Shown here: piece by piece, positions 1 through 13,560 of the stretch
Numbering within the stretch: position 1 is the first letter of the stretch
Layout of the letters: the number at the start of each line of letters is the position of its first letter
Origin: Icerya purchasi
Taxonomy: Eukaryota > Arthropoda > Insecta > Hemiptera > Monophlebidae
Direction of reading: 5' to 3'
DNA: 64,000 bases
Assembly: GCA_039619475.1 (NCBI GenBank)
Contig: CM077115.1
Location: 481,008,400-481,072,399 of the forward strand
Program-made: the position numbers and the translations under genes
The notes under the pieces: model-generated
The model's database searches: none
The model's input: the letters and a program-made list of their open reading frames with translations, nothing else
What the model was told of the DNA's origin: nothing

Positions 1-3000
1 CTTTATTGAAAACATTACAGGTTGCTGAAGTTGTAAATAATTTCGAAGAGTGAGCGGTAGTTGATGTTTAGAAAATTGCAAAAGAAGGCCTTACGACATC
101 AAACGGGACATAGTTACTAAAGACGTTCGCTTAATTTGTAGTAATTTTCGCAATTTATACACGCATTTCCGTCAGCAGCCGAATTAGTTCTAGTCAAAGT
201 GAGCTCAGGGCACATCATCTTTTTGAAAAACAGTTTCGGCAAGCGGTCCTACGAAGAAAAAGCAACAAAAGTGTTACTTTGAAAAGAAAATAAAAAGGGT
301 AATAGGCAAATAAACAGGAAAACATTATTGCGGTTATTAAGAGGTTATAACCGCTATCAAACATTTATTGTCGACAACTACATTATTCGGTAGTTCAGCT
401 GACGCGGTAATCTGATAGTGCTGGTAAATCGTGCTATCGTAACCAGCTGGCTATCCATTCCGCTGTCGGAATGGACCAGTTTTAAGCGTTTTGCCGGGAA
501 ATGATGCGTGCGGTTTCTCGCCAAAAAACAACGATTTGTTATAGGTAAATTTTAAGTTGCTGTCGAACGGTAATTAAATTTCCCGCAAACGGAAAATCAG
601 GTTTTCGCCGCGATAATTCGCACTTTTAGCTTCGTAATATTGCATAATATCGGATGATATCGTTCGCTCTATTCGAATCGGTCTGGAGGAAATTGTTTCC
701 TTACACGGGATACTTAACGCGCGGTTCGCCGTTAAAATTTAACGTCATTTACTTTTTTTCCGATTATTCCGCTTTTATTGCTCGTCGTCGCGAACTGAAC
801 GTGATAAGACGATACTTTTTGACCGAAAGTTTCCGAACGCGATACGCCTTCTCCTAATACCGTTTCAAAGGAATTACCCGCAGAGTGAGTCGCACGATGA
901 AGCTCCCCGGATTGTTCTTATTATTGGAACTTCTATTAGAATTTTTTTTGAAATATTTGTAACTACTTTTAATTTACATAAAAAATTCGTTAACATTCGG
1001 TGTAATTCAAATACAGCATAAATTTCATCGTTAATGGTCCATCCTAAGTGCGCTGCTACTCTACTTCGAGCCCAGACTCTAAAATATAACCCTTCTTTAT
1101 TTTCGATTTCCAAAGGTCCGTTTTTCCATCGACCAGATCGTATAATTCGCCCGGTCTATAGTCACCAGCCGTACTGTAAAAGTTCGAAGCCGATTTAAAC
1201 CATATTTAAAAGAGAAAAAATCTCTCCCCTCCTATGATTTTACACGATTTCCACGCTATCGAGTTCGGAAAATTTTCAAATTTCTCTTCTTTTGGTTTTC
1301 TTTGAGATATAATATATTTTTAACCTAATTATTTTATTTACTTAATCATGCCAAAAATTTCTTAACAATTTTTTTTCTACAATTCAAATGATGAATTGTA
1401 ATATGCGTGAAATTTAAAATAATCGTATTAATTTTCCGGAAAATAATTTACGAAAAACTTGTGATGCCTTCCCATTATTAGCTGCATACAATTATAATAT
1501 TGCATCGATAGAAATTAAAAATTTTAAATAATTCACTTTTAGATTTTTTTTGTTCCCATCTGAAAATAAAAAGTGTTAAATTTCATTCAGAATTCTATTC
1601 TTCGCCAATGTTAATGTTCTCCCCTACATATATACATATATCATGTATATACATATATACATATATCATATATATATTTGTGGTATGTTAATGATTGTGT
1701 GATTTTCGTGCCAAGAGTAATTAACTGTTTTCAACGTTTTTGTATCAATGAAATCTCGACGTTCAATATTATTTTTGTATCACGCTTATAGGGGGCTCAT
1801 TTCATTTCACAAAGTTCAAAAGACCTCTATTGTTTATCCGTAGGATGTCGAGTTTTACATGCTAATAATGGTTATATCGTTCTTACGCTACCGGTAAGAA
1901 ATTCCGTTGCGTTTTTACGTTACTTAAGTAGCATGTTCTGTGTTTGCGCTGCGTTACGGAGGAAGTACCTTAACAAAAGTTGCGATAGACATCGGTCAAG
2001 CAAAAACCGTAAATTAAACTCTAGCGATACCTGGCGAAGCTGGCTTATCATCCATCGCAGATTTTACTTTCAAAGCCAGTAGCAACATCACTATACACAC
2101 ATGAACTACTCGGACGGTTAAATCTGCAACATTTCCGATGATAGGAAAGACAAACATGTTTCTTCTTTAACGAATATATGCGAGTAAGATCATTCTAAAT
2201 ACTTCTAATGCACAGAATTCAAAATAAAAATCTGTCGCAAAGGAAATAAACCAGCCCCTGTAAATTTAACAAAAATAAGCACGACAACTCGACTAATTTA
2301 ACGTCAAATACCGAGAGATATCTTTTCAAACACGAATTTAGTAATCGACTCAGTTTTCTTTTCTGATAAACTAAAATCTGGAAAAAAACACTTCACTTGT
2401 AATTTGATTTTCCTTCAGAAGATCAAGCTGTTTTATTTTCATTGTTGGGAATCCTTTAGATTATTTTTATTCTCTTAAAAACCGAGTAGGAGATCCCCAA
2501 ACATGTAACTGCAGTAATAATCGAGTACCTGTTTTCTTGAGTTTAAAAAATATCATAGATGAGCTTTTTAATAACGGAGCAGCTTTTACTGTAAACAATA
2601 ATACATTTAGCGGCAAAAGGTCCCCATTTAAAAAAAATTATGCTGTCTAACGTATCGCCCGCTATTCCAAACTTCGTTTTGTTAAAGTCTACCTTGAGGG
2701 ATTGTTAAAACTAATTTTTCTCCTTCCAGTTAAAAGTCCAATGATCCGGAGTTTGGCTACATAATTAGTTGTAGGAGACAGCTTTATGCTGAAAGTGCTA
2801 ACCGTCCATCCCTACCGGTGGGGATTCTCCAAAAATAGTTTCTTAATGAACGAAAATAGCAAATAATTTTTCGCCTACTGCTCCGTTCGCAGGAAATAGT
2901 GCCTTTTCAGACGCGGACAACAGTACTGCTCCAGTTGTACCGTCTTCATCGGGACACCAAAACCCTAGTCTCAGAAAATAGTGCTGTAGACAATACTGAA

Positions 3001-3835
3001 GAAACTCAAGTAGCAACTAAGCAACTCCCGGACGATTGCAGTGTCCAACTTTACCGATAGCGTAGGAGAAGTTTCATCAGAACCTCCGCCGCCCCATAAG
3101 TTGAAACAGGACAATCATGAAATAAAGAAAATCTGAATGCGGGAGAGACTGAGAAATCGCAAATCATAACCCCCCCCCCCCCATGGACAAAACTTAAAAA
3201 ACAAAAATTACCTACTACAGGACTCCGAAAGTCCGCAGAAAGTAACGTTACCAACAAAGACTACAGTCTTTAACCTTAATGAACAAGATTCAGGAATAAC
3301 ATAATCCGATGAGCAGCCATTTTCACTAAAGACATATAGATACTTTCAGATAACTCTATTCCTTCAACATCTGCACGTTTCACACAGTTGACAAACAAAC
3401 TTAATAATATATATTCTGAAGATTAACTATATCTCAAAGTTAATAATGGCTATGGTTCGAAATGGCATCATCCTGTAGTGGAGTTGTAGAGAATTTTTTT
3501 ACCTTTAACTTGCTGAACTAAAACAACTTTAGTTTACTCCTCTGTTATACCGAGTTTTTACGGGAAACTTACCTGAAATTCTGCAGTAACCCAGTGGTGC
3601 CAAACTACTGTGTAGCGTAAATGTTACTGTTTACTCCTCTGTTCCAACAATCCAGTTAAATCTAACCACACATCCTTACAAATAGTCGCAGTGGTTGTTC
3701 ACCTCCCACAAATATCTGCACTCTACAATAATTCTCTATGTAATCTGTGCCTCCAAATGATATTATTAGCTCACACATGCTACAGTCAGTCTGTCTCAGA
3801 TCAGTCCGCCATTAATATCACCCGATGAAAACCGG
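1..3835. other. non-coding, no gene recognised
   Basis: No open frame here shows family resemblance. The short frames at 654-857, 874-1113 and 3051-3257 have no recognisable motif and no support beyond being open. The part from about 2.7 to 3.5 kb has short tracts, including a run of 13 C at 3170-3182, that could be the decayed upstream part of the LINE relic at 4.64 kb, but I cannot demonstrate it. Confidence 0.5.
1625..1678. repeat. AT-rich microsatellite (ACATATAT-type)
   Basis: Interrupted TA/CATATA repeats run for about 54 bases. It is a simple-sequence tract with no coding content. Confidence 0.85.
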
Positions 3836-4095
3836 TACGGCTCTATTTGCTTGACTACCAAGTCGGAGGTCACGGGTTCGAGAATTGTCCCGGATCAAAG
3901 TCGCTCCCAAGCTTAACCAGCTTGAAATAATTGGGTACCAGAGAAATCTGGGAAAGTAAAGGCGGATCCCAGGTAGAAAGGAACTGGCCCCAATATTCTC
4001 ATCAGATCCATTAGGCTTAGTACACTGTGAACCTTAACTTCGCAATCCCAACACGCCCTGTCAAGGGTATGAAACTCACTTTACTTTACTTACCC
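3836..4095 (+). mobile_element. tRNA-derived SINE, copy 1
   Basis: This stretch and 6634-6900 share a mosaic of matching blocks: 'GGATC.AAGTCGCTC', 'AATAATTGGGTACCAGAG' followed by AATCTGGGAA, 'GTAAAGGCGG', 'GGAACTG.CCC' and 'TCAAGGGTATG'. The 5' part has a pol III B-box-like GGTTCGAGAAT. The 3' end runs into short CTTTA repeats (CTTTACTTTACTTA), the kind of simple tail tRNA SINEs carry. The A box of this copy is degraded. The exact 5' border is uncertain by about 20 bases. Confidence 0.7.
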
Positions 4096-4639
4096 TACAT
4101 AATCATTTAATATTGCTTCCTCCTCCATGTTACACCCAGTTTAATTTATTCTCGATCATCGCGACCTAGCATTTGTTTCCTTAATTTGAGCTCACATTAA
4201 GTTTCCTCTGCACAAACTACTCCGGTTAAGTCTCTAAGGCGGACTGGGGCACGTTTACAGTTAAATATTCCCAATAAACACCATCTAAATCTTAATCTGA
4301 CAACATTAGCACCTTTATCGATGACTGCTGCTTTAGCATCAATATCCAGAAAATCCATTCCATCTTTCAGGCCATGGTAGTGTCCCGAAATATATGAAAA
4401 AACGCCAACATAGATAAGTCCTCAGGAAATTTAAATAAACCGGATAATATTTCGACTTAATGAAATTAAAAAATGTCGAACAGAGCTGTGAGGGCCCTCA
4501 TTAGGCGTTAAAAACAATAACCCCGGCAGCATTTTATACTACTTCCAGTCATAATGTTTGATCCAAAATTTAAAAAAAAATAAACTCACTAAATGGTATT
4601 TTAATCGTGCTCTAACTTCGATTTAAATAAAAATGGCTC

Positions 4640-5780
4640 CATAATATCTGACTTTTTAGAGATCGCAAATGTTTTTGCAAATCATGTTTCTGCGGAGTTA
4701 TCTTCCTCATCATATTCCCCGGGTCTTTTCCCGAAATAATATTCCACGGAACAACAACTAATAACTATCATCTCTGCTTTTCCATATTACAATTGCCAAT
4801 TCACCATGTCCGAACTATCAGCTTATACATCGTACATCAAACAAAGCACCCAATCCCGATTCTATTCATCCTTTTATGTTAAAATAGTTACCTCTCCGCA
4901 AAAACTCTTCTTTTATACATCTACAAACGAGTCTGATTTGCCGGTTTCATTCCGGAGCCATGGAAATTAGCAGCGGTTATTCCTGAAAAAAAAAAATAAA
5001 GACCCTCTTTCCCCAAAAAATACAGACCCGTATCGCGCCTAAGTGTCCTTATGCTGGAATTGATCGGCAACTACTGTTTTTTCTTTCTCGAACAGAATAA
5101 TGTTCTATCCTCGTCGTCATTAACCAGAAGACGTAGGATGTACACCACAGCTAATCTATTAGCCTGCAGAGGAAAATATCAACAGCACATCACCGACACT
5201 AAAATGTACATTCCGTTCCTTTTCGATGCAGAAAAGGCGTTTGATAGAATATGGCAGTATGGTTTCCTATTTAAGCCGGCATCAGCTAGCATAATTGGAA
5301 ATATGGTCGATTAGCCGGATAACGTTTCCATGTTAAGATTGCTTCGTCAACATCGATAACCATTGAAACTGAGAATGGCGCACCACAATGCCCTCAGTAC
5401 AATTTGGTTTAATTTCCATATATCAATGATATAACTAAATGTGTGTCGTTCCGCCTCGGCTTTACTTTGGCGACTTAAATATTTCCCTGTTTTCCTATTT
5501 TCTGACAAATGCTCAAAAAATCCAAAAAATCCAAAAAAAAAGAAAAAAAGAAAGAAAAGAAAACTATTATCAAATTGTAATTCTAGTATCATAACAACGG
5601 TCTTGCTTTTTTCAATCTGTGTCGACTTCTATGGAGAGAGTCAAACCATTCCTAACATCTCGTTAATTTTTGAAAACTCTCCGCTTCGTCTCTATTCCAC
5701 TGCTAAGTTCCTCGTGCTACTAAAGTTACATAAATTTCTCTACCTATCGTTAGATATTTGTCAAACGTAAACTATAATGT
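4640..5780 (+). pseudogene. decayed Jockey-like LINE reverse transcriptase
   Basis: This is a relic of the RT-bearing ORF2 of a non-LTR retrotransposon, broken by many stops and frameshifts. Recognisable pieces appear in the expected order: FANHVSAE at about 4.68 kb, which parallels FAQHLADVF in the intact LINE frame at 56.7-58.8 kb; a proline-rich block at about 4.9-5.05 kb preceding a degraded 'YRP' site; the first RT catalytic block DAEKAFDRIWQYG within 5051-5314; a degraded 'GAPQ' block at about 5.37 kb followed by YINDI; and STAKFL at about 5.7 kb, where intact Jockey elements have STAKYLG. The FADD box is not legible. The element is inactive. Assignment to the Jockey group is by motif resemblance. 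Confidence 0.75.
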
Positions 5781-6633
5781 AGCCCCGAAAACTGTTTTCT
5801 TTCCATATACAAAACTTTAGTCTTTTCTAGAATCAATGTCCAAAGCGTAATCATCTTTCCTTACTTAAATCTCTTAATTCAGTGCACTGCACGGCTCTTC
5901 GCACGATATTTGCTGCACACATATCCTTCCCGTTGGTTAGTTTACACGCCCTGTTGTTAGGTAATGCTTCACAGACTTTTACTGTCTGCGTGAAACCTTC
6001 ACCGTTTTCTTTTTCGTAGTCTCGTTCCTTTCCTATTGATATAAATTACTTTTTTCCAATACTTCAGAATTCACCAGTGATATCCATTGCCATAAATTTT
6101 AGCCCTCTTATCGCATCATAATACATACTTTCCTTCCCCGATCTAGTCCTTAACTGACTAATACCGCCCCACACGGGGAACTCTTTGACTAGTCAACGCC
6201 GATTTCTCCTTGATAAAATTTGATAAACTTTTACATCCGAATATTGTCCGGTTAACAGCGGAAACAATTTAAAAGTACTCCGATATCATTTAATTTCCGT
6301 TCTTTTGTCCAATTGCCTGTTCATCTGAAGCTCATAACACAAGATGTATGACTTAATGACAGGTGTTCGAAAATTTATGGAATATTCTTCCGTCTGGAAA
6401 GTGACGCCTGATTCATCTTTATCGATAATTTTCAATCTCCTCTTACCAAACATGCAAACCCAGCGGATAGGTGTGAGAATGCCCTATCGCACTTCTATGG
6501 CTGCTCAGTATTTTATGTGCTAGGGGATTCCTGCAAATGAACGCGTCGATTCGTCCGCTCGATCAGCAGTGCCTAATAATCTCCCTCCACCACCATATCT
6601 ATCGAACATAATTTTGAATTACCCCTCACGTTC
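5781..6633. other. non-coding, no gene recognised
   Basis: This lies between the LINE relic and SINE copy 2. It may contain the unreadable 3' end of the LINE. Nothing specific can be supported. Confidence 0.5.
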
Positions 6634-6900
6634 TCGTCCTAGTGGTTACGGTGCTTCGCTACCAAACCAGAGTTGTCATAGGTTATCGAGACTTGTCTCG
6701 TTCCGGATCGAAGTCGCTCTCAAGATTATACCTAATCCGAAATAATTGGGTACCAGAGAAATCTGGGAAGGTAAAGGCGGCCGAGAAAAAGGAACTGACC
6801 CCTTAATCTAATTAGTGCCGTTGGGCTCTTAGTACCATTATGGACAGCTTAACTTCACAATCCATGAAACCTTATCAAGGGTATGGGACTTAATTTACCT
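6634..6900 (+). mobile_element. tRNA-derived SINE, copy 2
   Basis: This is the better-preserved tRNA-like head of the pair: an A-box-like TAGTGGTTACGG at about 6640, then a B-box-like GGTTATCGAGAC at about 6680, about 30 bases apart as in tRNA promoters. The body (AATAATTGGGTACCAGAG, GTAAAGGCGG, GGAACTGACCCC, TCAAGGGTATGGGA) matches copy 1 at 3836-4095. The two copies are clearly diverged from each other, so both are old. Confidence 0.72.
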
Positions 6901-9900
6901 CGTGGAAAACGTTTATCACGCCTTCTTAAGGCTAATTAAACGCTCAATCGAACCCCGTGGTGACCAAAAAAAGAAAAAGGCATCTAAGCCGCCCGCGCAC
7001 AGGGAACACATCCTTGTCGCGTAATTTTGTTTTTCGAAAAGAGCCTACGAATTGATCTTTGTGTTACCAGAGTGTTGTCCCTTCTACTTTCCACATTTTT
7101 TTTTGCGATTGTTCCGCACTCTCACTCCATCGGCCCTCATTTATAACTAAAAAAACAGTAGTTGATAGCGTTCTTGAGAATTTTCCGACTGCGATTACAT
7201 TCGTTATACATTTCATTGACGGTAGCGACAACTATCCATAAACAAGAACCTGCACATCCACGTACCGTAAAAACCGTTGTAAATAAACTCAGTACCAGAG
7301 TGTATGTATGTATATATATATATATTAAAAAAAAGAATTACAAGTTCTAAATTTTTTTGACTGCCACGAAAAAAAAAAAAAATAGAAAAATAGAAAAATA
7401 AAAAAACCTTATTATTTGACGAAGAATGACACATCAATTGAAACGGACTCTTTTATAAATCTGGGAGTGCAAGAGGGCCATCGTATCACGGTCCGAAGGT
7501 GATCTTTATGTATATTTTAATGGATCGCGGTCGGGCAACAACTGCGGGCAGTTATATTGACCAGAACCTTTAAGCATCGATGAGTAATTTATGTGGAAGT
7601 CGCATTTACCGGTATCTTAGCGAGCGGAGAACAATAAAAGTCTAGGAGAGTAGGGTGATAAATATCGCGAGGTGTGGTTATTTTTTATAAGTCTAATGTA
7701 GTCCTTCGACAAACCTGTACGCGATAGTCGGAGGAAGCGAAGCGCATTTAATGAACGGGTTTTATAGCGCTAAATATTACGTTCGCATTATCATTTTATG
7801 TAAATCGATGCGAGGTTTACTCATCTTCTGTCTGCTGACCAGTTATGGTACACTTTTACCATTTTTACCCGGCACAATTTATAAGTGCGTCGCTTAAATT
7901 TATTTTCATTATTATAGCCGCGCGCGCGGTCCGCAGTGCTGCCCGTCTTATGCGGACGGCGGAAATTAACGAGAGGCCGACGGATATTATTCAAATACAG
8001 GGGGGGGGAAAGGTGATAGGGGGGATGGGGAGAACAATAAGCGCGATATATCGAAAAGGAAGAGAACGCGGCTCGAGTTCCTGTAATGATATCAAACGAC
8101 TGGCAATTCTGATCAGTGTTGCCAATGATCTGAGCATTATTTTAACCAGTTATTCGAGTTATTGTCATCACCTTTTTCATCTTTTATTTTCTCTCGTTCG
8201 CCAGGGCAGCTATGTGGGGACTTATGATCACGATGTGTGCGTACTGGCGAAAAAGGACACAATGTCACGCTGCGACTTTCTGGTCAGAGACACAGCGTGA
8301 GCAATGTTCGAAATCGCTTTTGAAGATGTATGTTTACAATTATACGCCAGATCGCAGTTGCCCGTATGACGACAGACGATATAAATTTATGCGTCTCTCC
8401 CCTATAGCGACAATTTGTTCGATGTCCAAGCCGAGAGAGGCATTTCATCGGGATTTGCAGCCGTAACAGTATTTCGATCTCCTATTGCATTTTGTAAATC
8501 GAAAAGATTTATACTTACGTATATTGTATATACACTCGGTGAAAAAACTAGTGAAATTACCGAAAAAAAATACGAAAAAGATTTTTTCATTTTTTCCCCC
8601 GTTTACTAGTTTCGATAAAAAAAAAAGAATTGAACGCTTTTAAAAAGCGCCTTTTCTGCTTCCCCCTTTTCTATTTTTTTTCAATCTATAGTTTTTAATC
8701 TTCGTACCTGATTTATCAAGTGAGCCTGCAATTTTACACGTCAGTGTTGTGAATCTTAATCGTTAACCTAAAAATGTCTTATCACTCCGAGAAGTCGATA
8801 TGTGTAAATTCGCAAGTTGCTATGTTCGAAAGACACGTGGGGCACTGTCGACCATTCATTCCAAATAATATTATTAACTTCCTCTGTAGCAACATTCTTC
8901 CAAAGTAGAAATCTATTCTGATCTTTAAAATTTCCCACTACGATTCCTCCCGTTGTCTTGGCTATCTGCTCCAATCGTCAGAGACGTTCGTTGTCATTTC
9001 CGGTTTTTTTTGTTCTGGCTGATTTAGCTTTTTCGACGTTAACCATGAAGGACTTCCATCGGACGACGAGCAATTTCGTTTCTATTTGCGATTTCACATT
9101 TATTGCATAATAACCCGATAGCGTATGTATGTAATTTTTCTTTCCCGTTTTTGTCATTTTATTTAAGCCAAACGAATCCCAATCATTGGATTTTGCTGAA
9201 ACGGTATACTTCGAACTATCTAAAGCTCTGATCCCTAAAGAAAGAATCTCTACTAATAGGGGGAAATCTCTTTAATAGGAGGAATTTTCCTAATGGGAAT
9301 AATTTCTCCAATAGGGGGAATCTCTCCGATATCTCTATTACATTATAATTGTTTCATTTTCAATTTCCGCTGTTCCCATATAGGGGGGGGGGTTGATCTC
9401 GAAGCACCAAAGAAAAGATGAAGATAGATATTTTAAATACGATCTAAGTTAGAAAGAAGAGACTTGGAAGAATTTCCGTAGATAAAGCAATTCCTTCGGT
9501 TCTCGGATGTTTCTGATTTCTCTCGGTTTCTTAAAAACATCACGTGTAAAAATAGGAATCGAAAAGTGCAAAATTATTATGGCCGTTGAAGGAAACAAAA
9601 CTAGCGCATGTCACGCCGTACGATGTTTGGTGGACACGACGTTTGAGCAGCAACCGGCCGTTGTTGTAAAAGAAAAATAAGTGCGATGGCGTAGTTTAAC
9701 GCTGTTTAATAATCGATGTGTCGGAGCAGCACGCGGGATTATTAATTATTTTTAATTTTAGAGTTTAGAGATAATTAGTGCAACACTCTCTAGACGCGCA
9801 AGTGGACCAACTGTAAGCGAGAAATGAAAATTATTTCTCGCAAAAGTTGCGCAAATTAAACTCATCCGTGTTATCTCTTAAGCACTTTCGCGAAACAGCA

Positions 9901-11544
9901 AAACACAAGCAGACCTGAAGTTGCTGGAACATCTAACAGTTGTCCAGCGATGCTCGATGACTGCGGAAACACGCCCACACACTATCTTAATACTCACAAG
10001 CTGCACTTGAACCGACGATTCCGACCGAATTTTTCAAAATCGGCGTCTATTTATTATTTATAAACAAACGCCCGCTCTCAATTTGTATTTCTACCGAAAG
10101 ACGAAAATTTTACAAAAATGTAATTTTTCGAATACTGCAGCATGGGGCACTCTTATGGAAAATCGTTAACACTCTCGATTTACGTTTTTAGTAAAGTACA
10201 AAAAAGAATAATAATAAGGAAACATTAAATACACATATATTGCCTTTTTTCCTACAATATAAAAAATTTCATCCAATCAGCCTCGGGGAAAAACCATCAC
10301 AAGAAATTTTAGAAAATGACGCTTTCACGTTGAAAACGAAATAATTTTCCTAAAAAACATAAATATCTTTAACGGCATTTAAAATTGCGCGTTTCATTGT
10401 AGAACTATGTACTAGCATTCGATAAGAAAAAGGAAAAAAGTCATTTAAACGGTACCAAAACTTAGGAAAGTGATCGAAGCTAACGACCCCCAGCGACTAA
10501 CGTATCACTTTTTAATGTGCACATTTACGATTTCTAAACAAGCTGCATATTAAAATTATACCTAAAGTTTGCGAAGAAAATGCACTTACAGAGTGATGGT
10601 ACAGTATATCAAAAAAATTCATGTTCCGAACTCAAAAGAAAACTTTAACACTTCGCACAAAACTTCTCTTCAGTGTCCATTTTCCGTTTGTTCGTAACGA
10701 TTATTTTCCTATCAATATCATTATTCGAGTAAGATCATCGCGCTGTTTACGTATGGACCATTCGTTTCGGGACCGCTTAAAGCCACGAGTGCTCACTTAC
10801 TTTTCGGCATGCATAACCTGCAGCAAAAATGTTCCAGTGCGTGAGAATAATCAATCAGAGAAAATGGAAGTAGCCTGTCCGAAAAACGGTGCACGTATCA
10901 TACCACGCTTTGACCTCCTGTTTGACCGAGGTCGCCGATTCATTAAAAGTTTATGTAAAAAAATAGGTTAGAATTTTTTAAATGCTGCAGGTAAAAATCG
11001 ATTTCCGTGACGCTGGATTTGGTGGAATTTCAAAATACAAGAAGTTTGTCATCGCGCTATTGAACAGAGAGATTTGCGCGTTTTCGGCTTGGTAGTTATC
11101 TTAGTCCGGTTCGATCTCCGTTACTCTGTCGATCGATTGCTCGGGTTTGTGAATTATCGGCTCTTCCGTCGAGAACATAATGGTGTCGGCTTTCCATAAA
11201 TTACGGCAATAACGCCGGTTCGATGTATCCGAATGGGATATCTAAAGATATAAGGTGAACTACGAACGTTGTGTGGAACACACCCTGCTGCTACACGATC
11301 ACGGGTGAGGACATAGACGATGGCCGTCTTTTGTTTTCTCAGACTGCGAACGACTTATCATAATAGATTGTATATTGTCGGACGAATTCTCTTTTCATTG
11401 CTGTTTATTTCGTCTTTTTATTCACCTTCATTCAGCTTTTGCTTGCCTTCCTAGAGACACTATCCCATCTCCGAAAGAATAATTTTACCTACATGGAAAT
11501 ATTATAGTTAATATTCGGTTCACGCGTCTTCTTGTCTCTTCCTT
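6901..11544. other. non-coding, no gene recognised
   Basis: The longest open frame is 151 codons at 7845-8300. Its translation has no family motif and a composition typical of chance frames in mixed AT/GC DNA. A 116-codon frame at 10621-10971 is equally unsupported. Short G and A runs and a TA tract near 7305-7325 are present. Confidence 0.5.
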
Positions 11545-11589
11545 ATCATTATTATCATTATTATCATTATTATCATTATTATCATTATT

Positions 11590-11629
<40 letters not shown>
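11545..11629. repeat. trinucleotide microsatellite (ATT with ATC interruptions)
   Basis: The tract has regularly spaced TTATCATTA units followed by a pure ATT run. The 69-aa minus-strand frame over it, poly-isoleucine with methionine, is an artefact of the repeat. Confidence 0.92.
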
Positions 11630-11630
<1 letters not shown>

Positions 11631-11881
11631 GATTTCCTCCTCGAATAATGCAGAGGACGACCGTTTATTATAATTCATCCTCCGATCAGCCGGGGCGAAG
11701 GCTGATATCGCATCGCTTGACGTCACCAATGACGCAATAACAGAACTTAAGACGAAGATATATTGCGTAATATCAACTGCACACGCATAAAAGGCATATA
11801 CCGAATATTGGAATTAAAACCGTCGGAAAAAATCGCTTTCATATCGGAATATAGAGTATTTTGCTGAGTTTGCCTGATTAC

Positions 11882-11912
<31 letters not shown>
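11882..11912. repeat. ATT microsatellite
   Basis: About ten uninterrupted ATT units. Confidence 0.9.
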
Positions 11913-12019
11913 GTGTTTTGTTAATTTTCATTTAAAATATTACGCGCCATTTATTGGTACTATTCGGCAATCATAGACCACTACATTGTATCCTATTCGC
12001 TCCTTAAATGCCAATTTTT

Positions 12020-12560
12020 TCCTAGTTCGCTCCATTCAAATTGATCTTCTTTCAATTTCTAGTCATAGCAACAATCTAGTTGACTCGTTTGCTCATTCTG
12101 CTTCCTCTAACGGGCAGTTTATCAATAAATTTCCTGCTAACAATATAATTTTTCCATTTAAGCAAGCACACTCCAAATCACGGTTTTCTACCTACATTAC
12201 CTTCTTTTCTAATCCTTATTTCTTTTATAAAGTAATACAGCCTCATCCCTCATCGCGGTTTTGCTGACTGTCCTGGTTCCAATCGCTCCATTATTTCCTT
12301 CATAACACGTGTCTTCGTTTCAATCATAATTTCGTCTCTTTTTCCTTTTTTCTATTGTTTCTATTGCATTTTTATCTCTCAGATCACCACTGCGTTTGTG
12401 ATGTGGCTCACATTGTCTCTTTGAATGTTCTCTTCATTAAGTTCTTGCACATTTTAAGCTGCCTACTTATTTTTGTACTTCCTACATACTTTCCTTTCCT
12501 TCACTATAGAGATACATGTTCCGGTTTTATTCATTTCCTCCATTTCCCCGTATATTGAAA
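12020..12560 (+). pseudogene. I/R1-like LINE ORF2 carboxyl-terminal relic
   Basis: The frame from 11986 reads DLLSISSHSNNLVDSFAHSAS, which resembles the end of the RNase H domain of I-group LINEs (a GNE.AD.LAKSA-type block). After it come PHPSS, then after a stop and frame changes LSWFQSL, a CLRFNHN block and finally VCDVAHIV at about 12.40 kb, where active elements have a cysteine/histidine zinc knuckle. The same order of blocks is seen on the minus strand at 17.2-17.8 kb, so these are probably two relics of related elements. Several stops make it non-functional. Family placement is inferred from motif order, not from a search. Confidence 0.6.
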
Positions 12561-13079
12561 TTTAATTCTTTCGCTTCTTCCTAATTCTTAGATAATGAGT
12601 CATTTGCTTAGCGTTCCATAAAAAAAAAAAAATGAAACGACAATCGCAAAAGAGGAAAAATACCAATCGGTTCAGCTTTATAATGGACACTAATAATTCG
12701 TTTTGACTAATGGAAACTCTTTGACAATATGACTAATTCAACTGACTGTCCCACTAATTCAGTGTGGATACGCGTTTAAATCTACGTGTTCTAATTTTAA
12801 TCGCTAAAAATTTGTTTCGACTAATGCGATATGAAAAGTAATCCTGGTCGCTTTTTTCGCCTGACAAATTAGAATTTTTTTGTCTTTTTTCGTTTTTTCG
12901 TTTTTTTTTTGTTTTTTTTTTTGGCATCAACAAAGATCACCGGGGATTAACAACGAAAAAAGTCACATCGTACGATAATTCAAAAAAATAAATGGTCGAA
13001 GAATCGACGTGAAGTTTCTACTTCGAATAAATCACCTTCAATCCGCTCAAATACCGGAATTTGGAGTACTTCATCAAGA

Positions 13080-13560
13080 TTTGGCCGCAAAGAATATACT
13101 ATGCCGTCTGACGCATTGGCCACGCAAAAATCTCTCATTCCTTTTCATTAAATAAATTAGATCCCTCTACTTGTGACGTATGCTCTGTTTCCTTATCCAT
13201 TCTTCATCTTCTGCTAGACTGCCCGAAATTTAACCTACTCCGGTCCCAATTACACCTGTCCAGTCCCCCCCCCCCTGAAATTCTCGAACACAATGAACAG
13301 AAAGTCCAGCTGCTGTTCAGATTTCTGAGATCATGCAATATCCTAGATAACATTTACACTGGCCAATGTTGCAGTACACGGCACGTTAATGGATACAATA
13401 CAATATATCAAGTCTCCTTCAGAGAACTTTGCTACACATCCCTTTACGCTAGTACGTGTTTTATTGTTTTCTTTTCTAATACTGTGAAGAGATCAGTTGA
13501 GCTGGATTTGAGCTGGATTTGAGCTGTATATGCTGTAAAATCACTACATACTTTGTGGAA
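13080..13560 (+). pseudogene. LINE ORF2 3' tail with CCHC knuckle
   Basis: One frame reads RIGHAKISHSF, then CDVCSVSLSILHLLLDC and PKFN. This matches the C-x2-C-x8-H-x4-C zinc knuckle at the end of insect LINE ORF2 proteins together with the preceding 'RIGHT.LTH' block. After a poly-C run at about 13.26 kb the frame shifts to EILEHNEQKVQLLFRFLRSC, the usual leucine/phenylalanine tail. Downstream, a short GAGCTGGATTT tandem at about 13.5 kb may be 3' UTR. It is fragmentary and dead. Confidence 0.72.

Noticed and set aside
5441..5770. 109-codon frame as an independent gene
   Set aside because: It overlaps the decayed LINE. Its lysine run comes from an A tract, and STAKFL within it fits the LINE relic.
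6634..6700. A functional tRNA gene
   Set aside because: The A and B boxes are tRNA-like but the stem sequences do not pair into a cloverleaf by eye, and the body continues into a SINE shared with 3836-4095.
7845..8300. 151-codon open frame as a gene
   Set aside because: No recognisable motif, no codon or composition signal by eye, no neighbour context.
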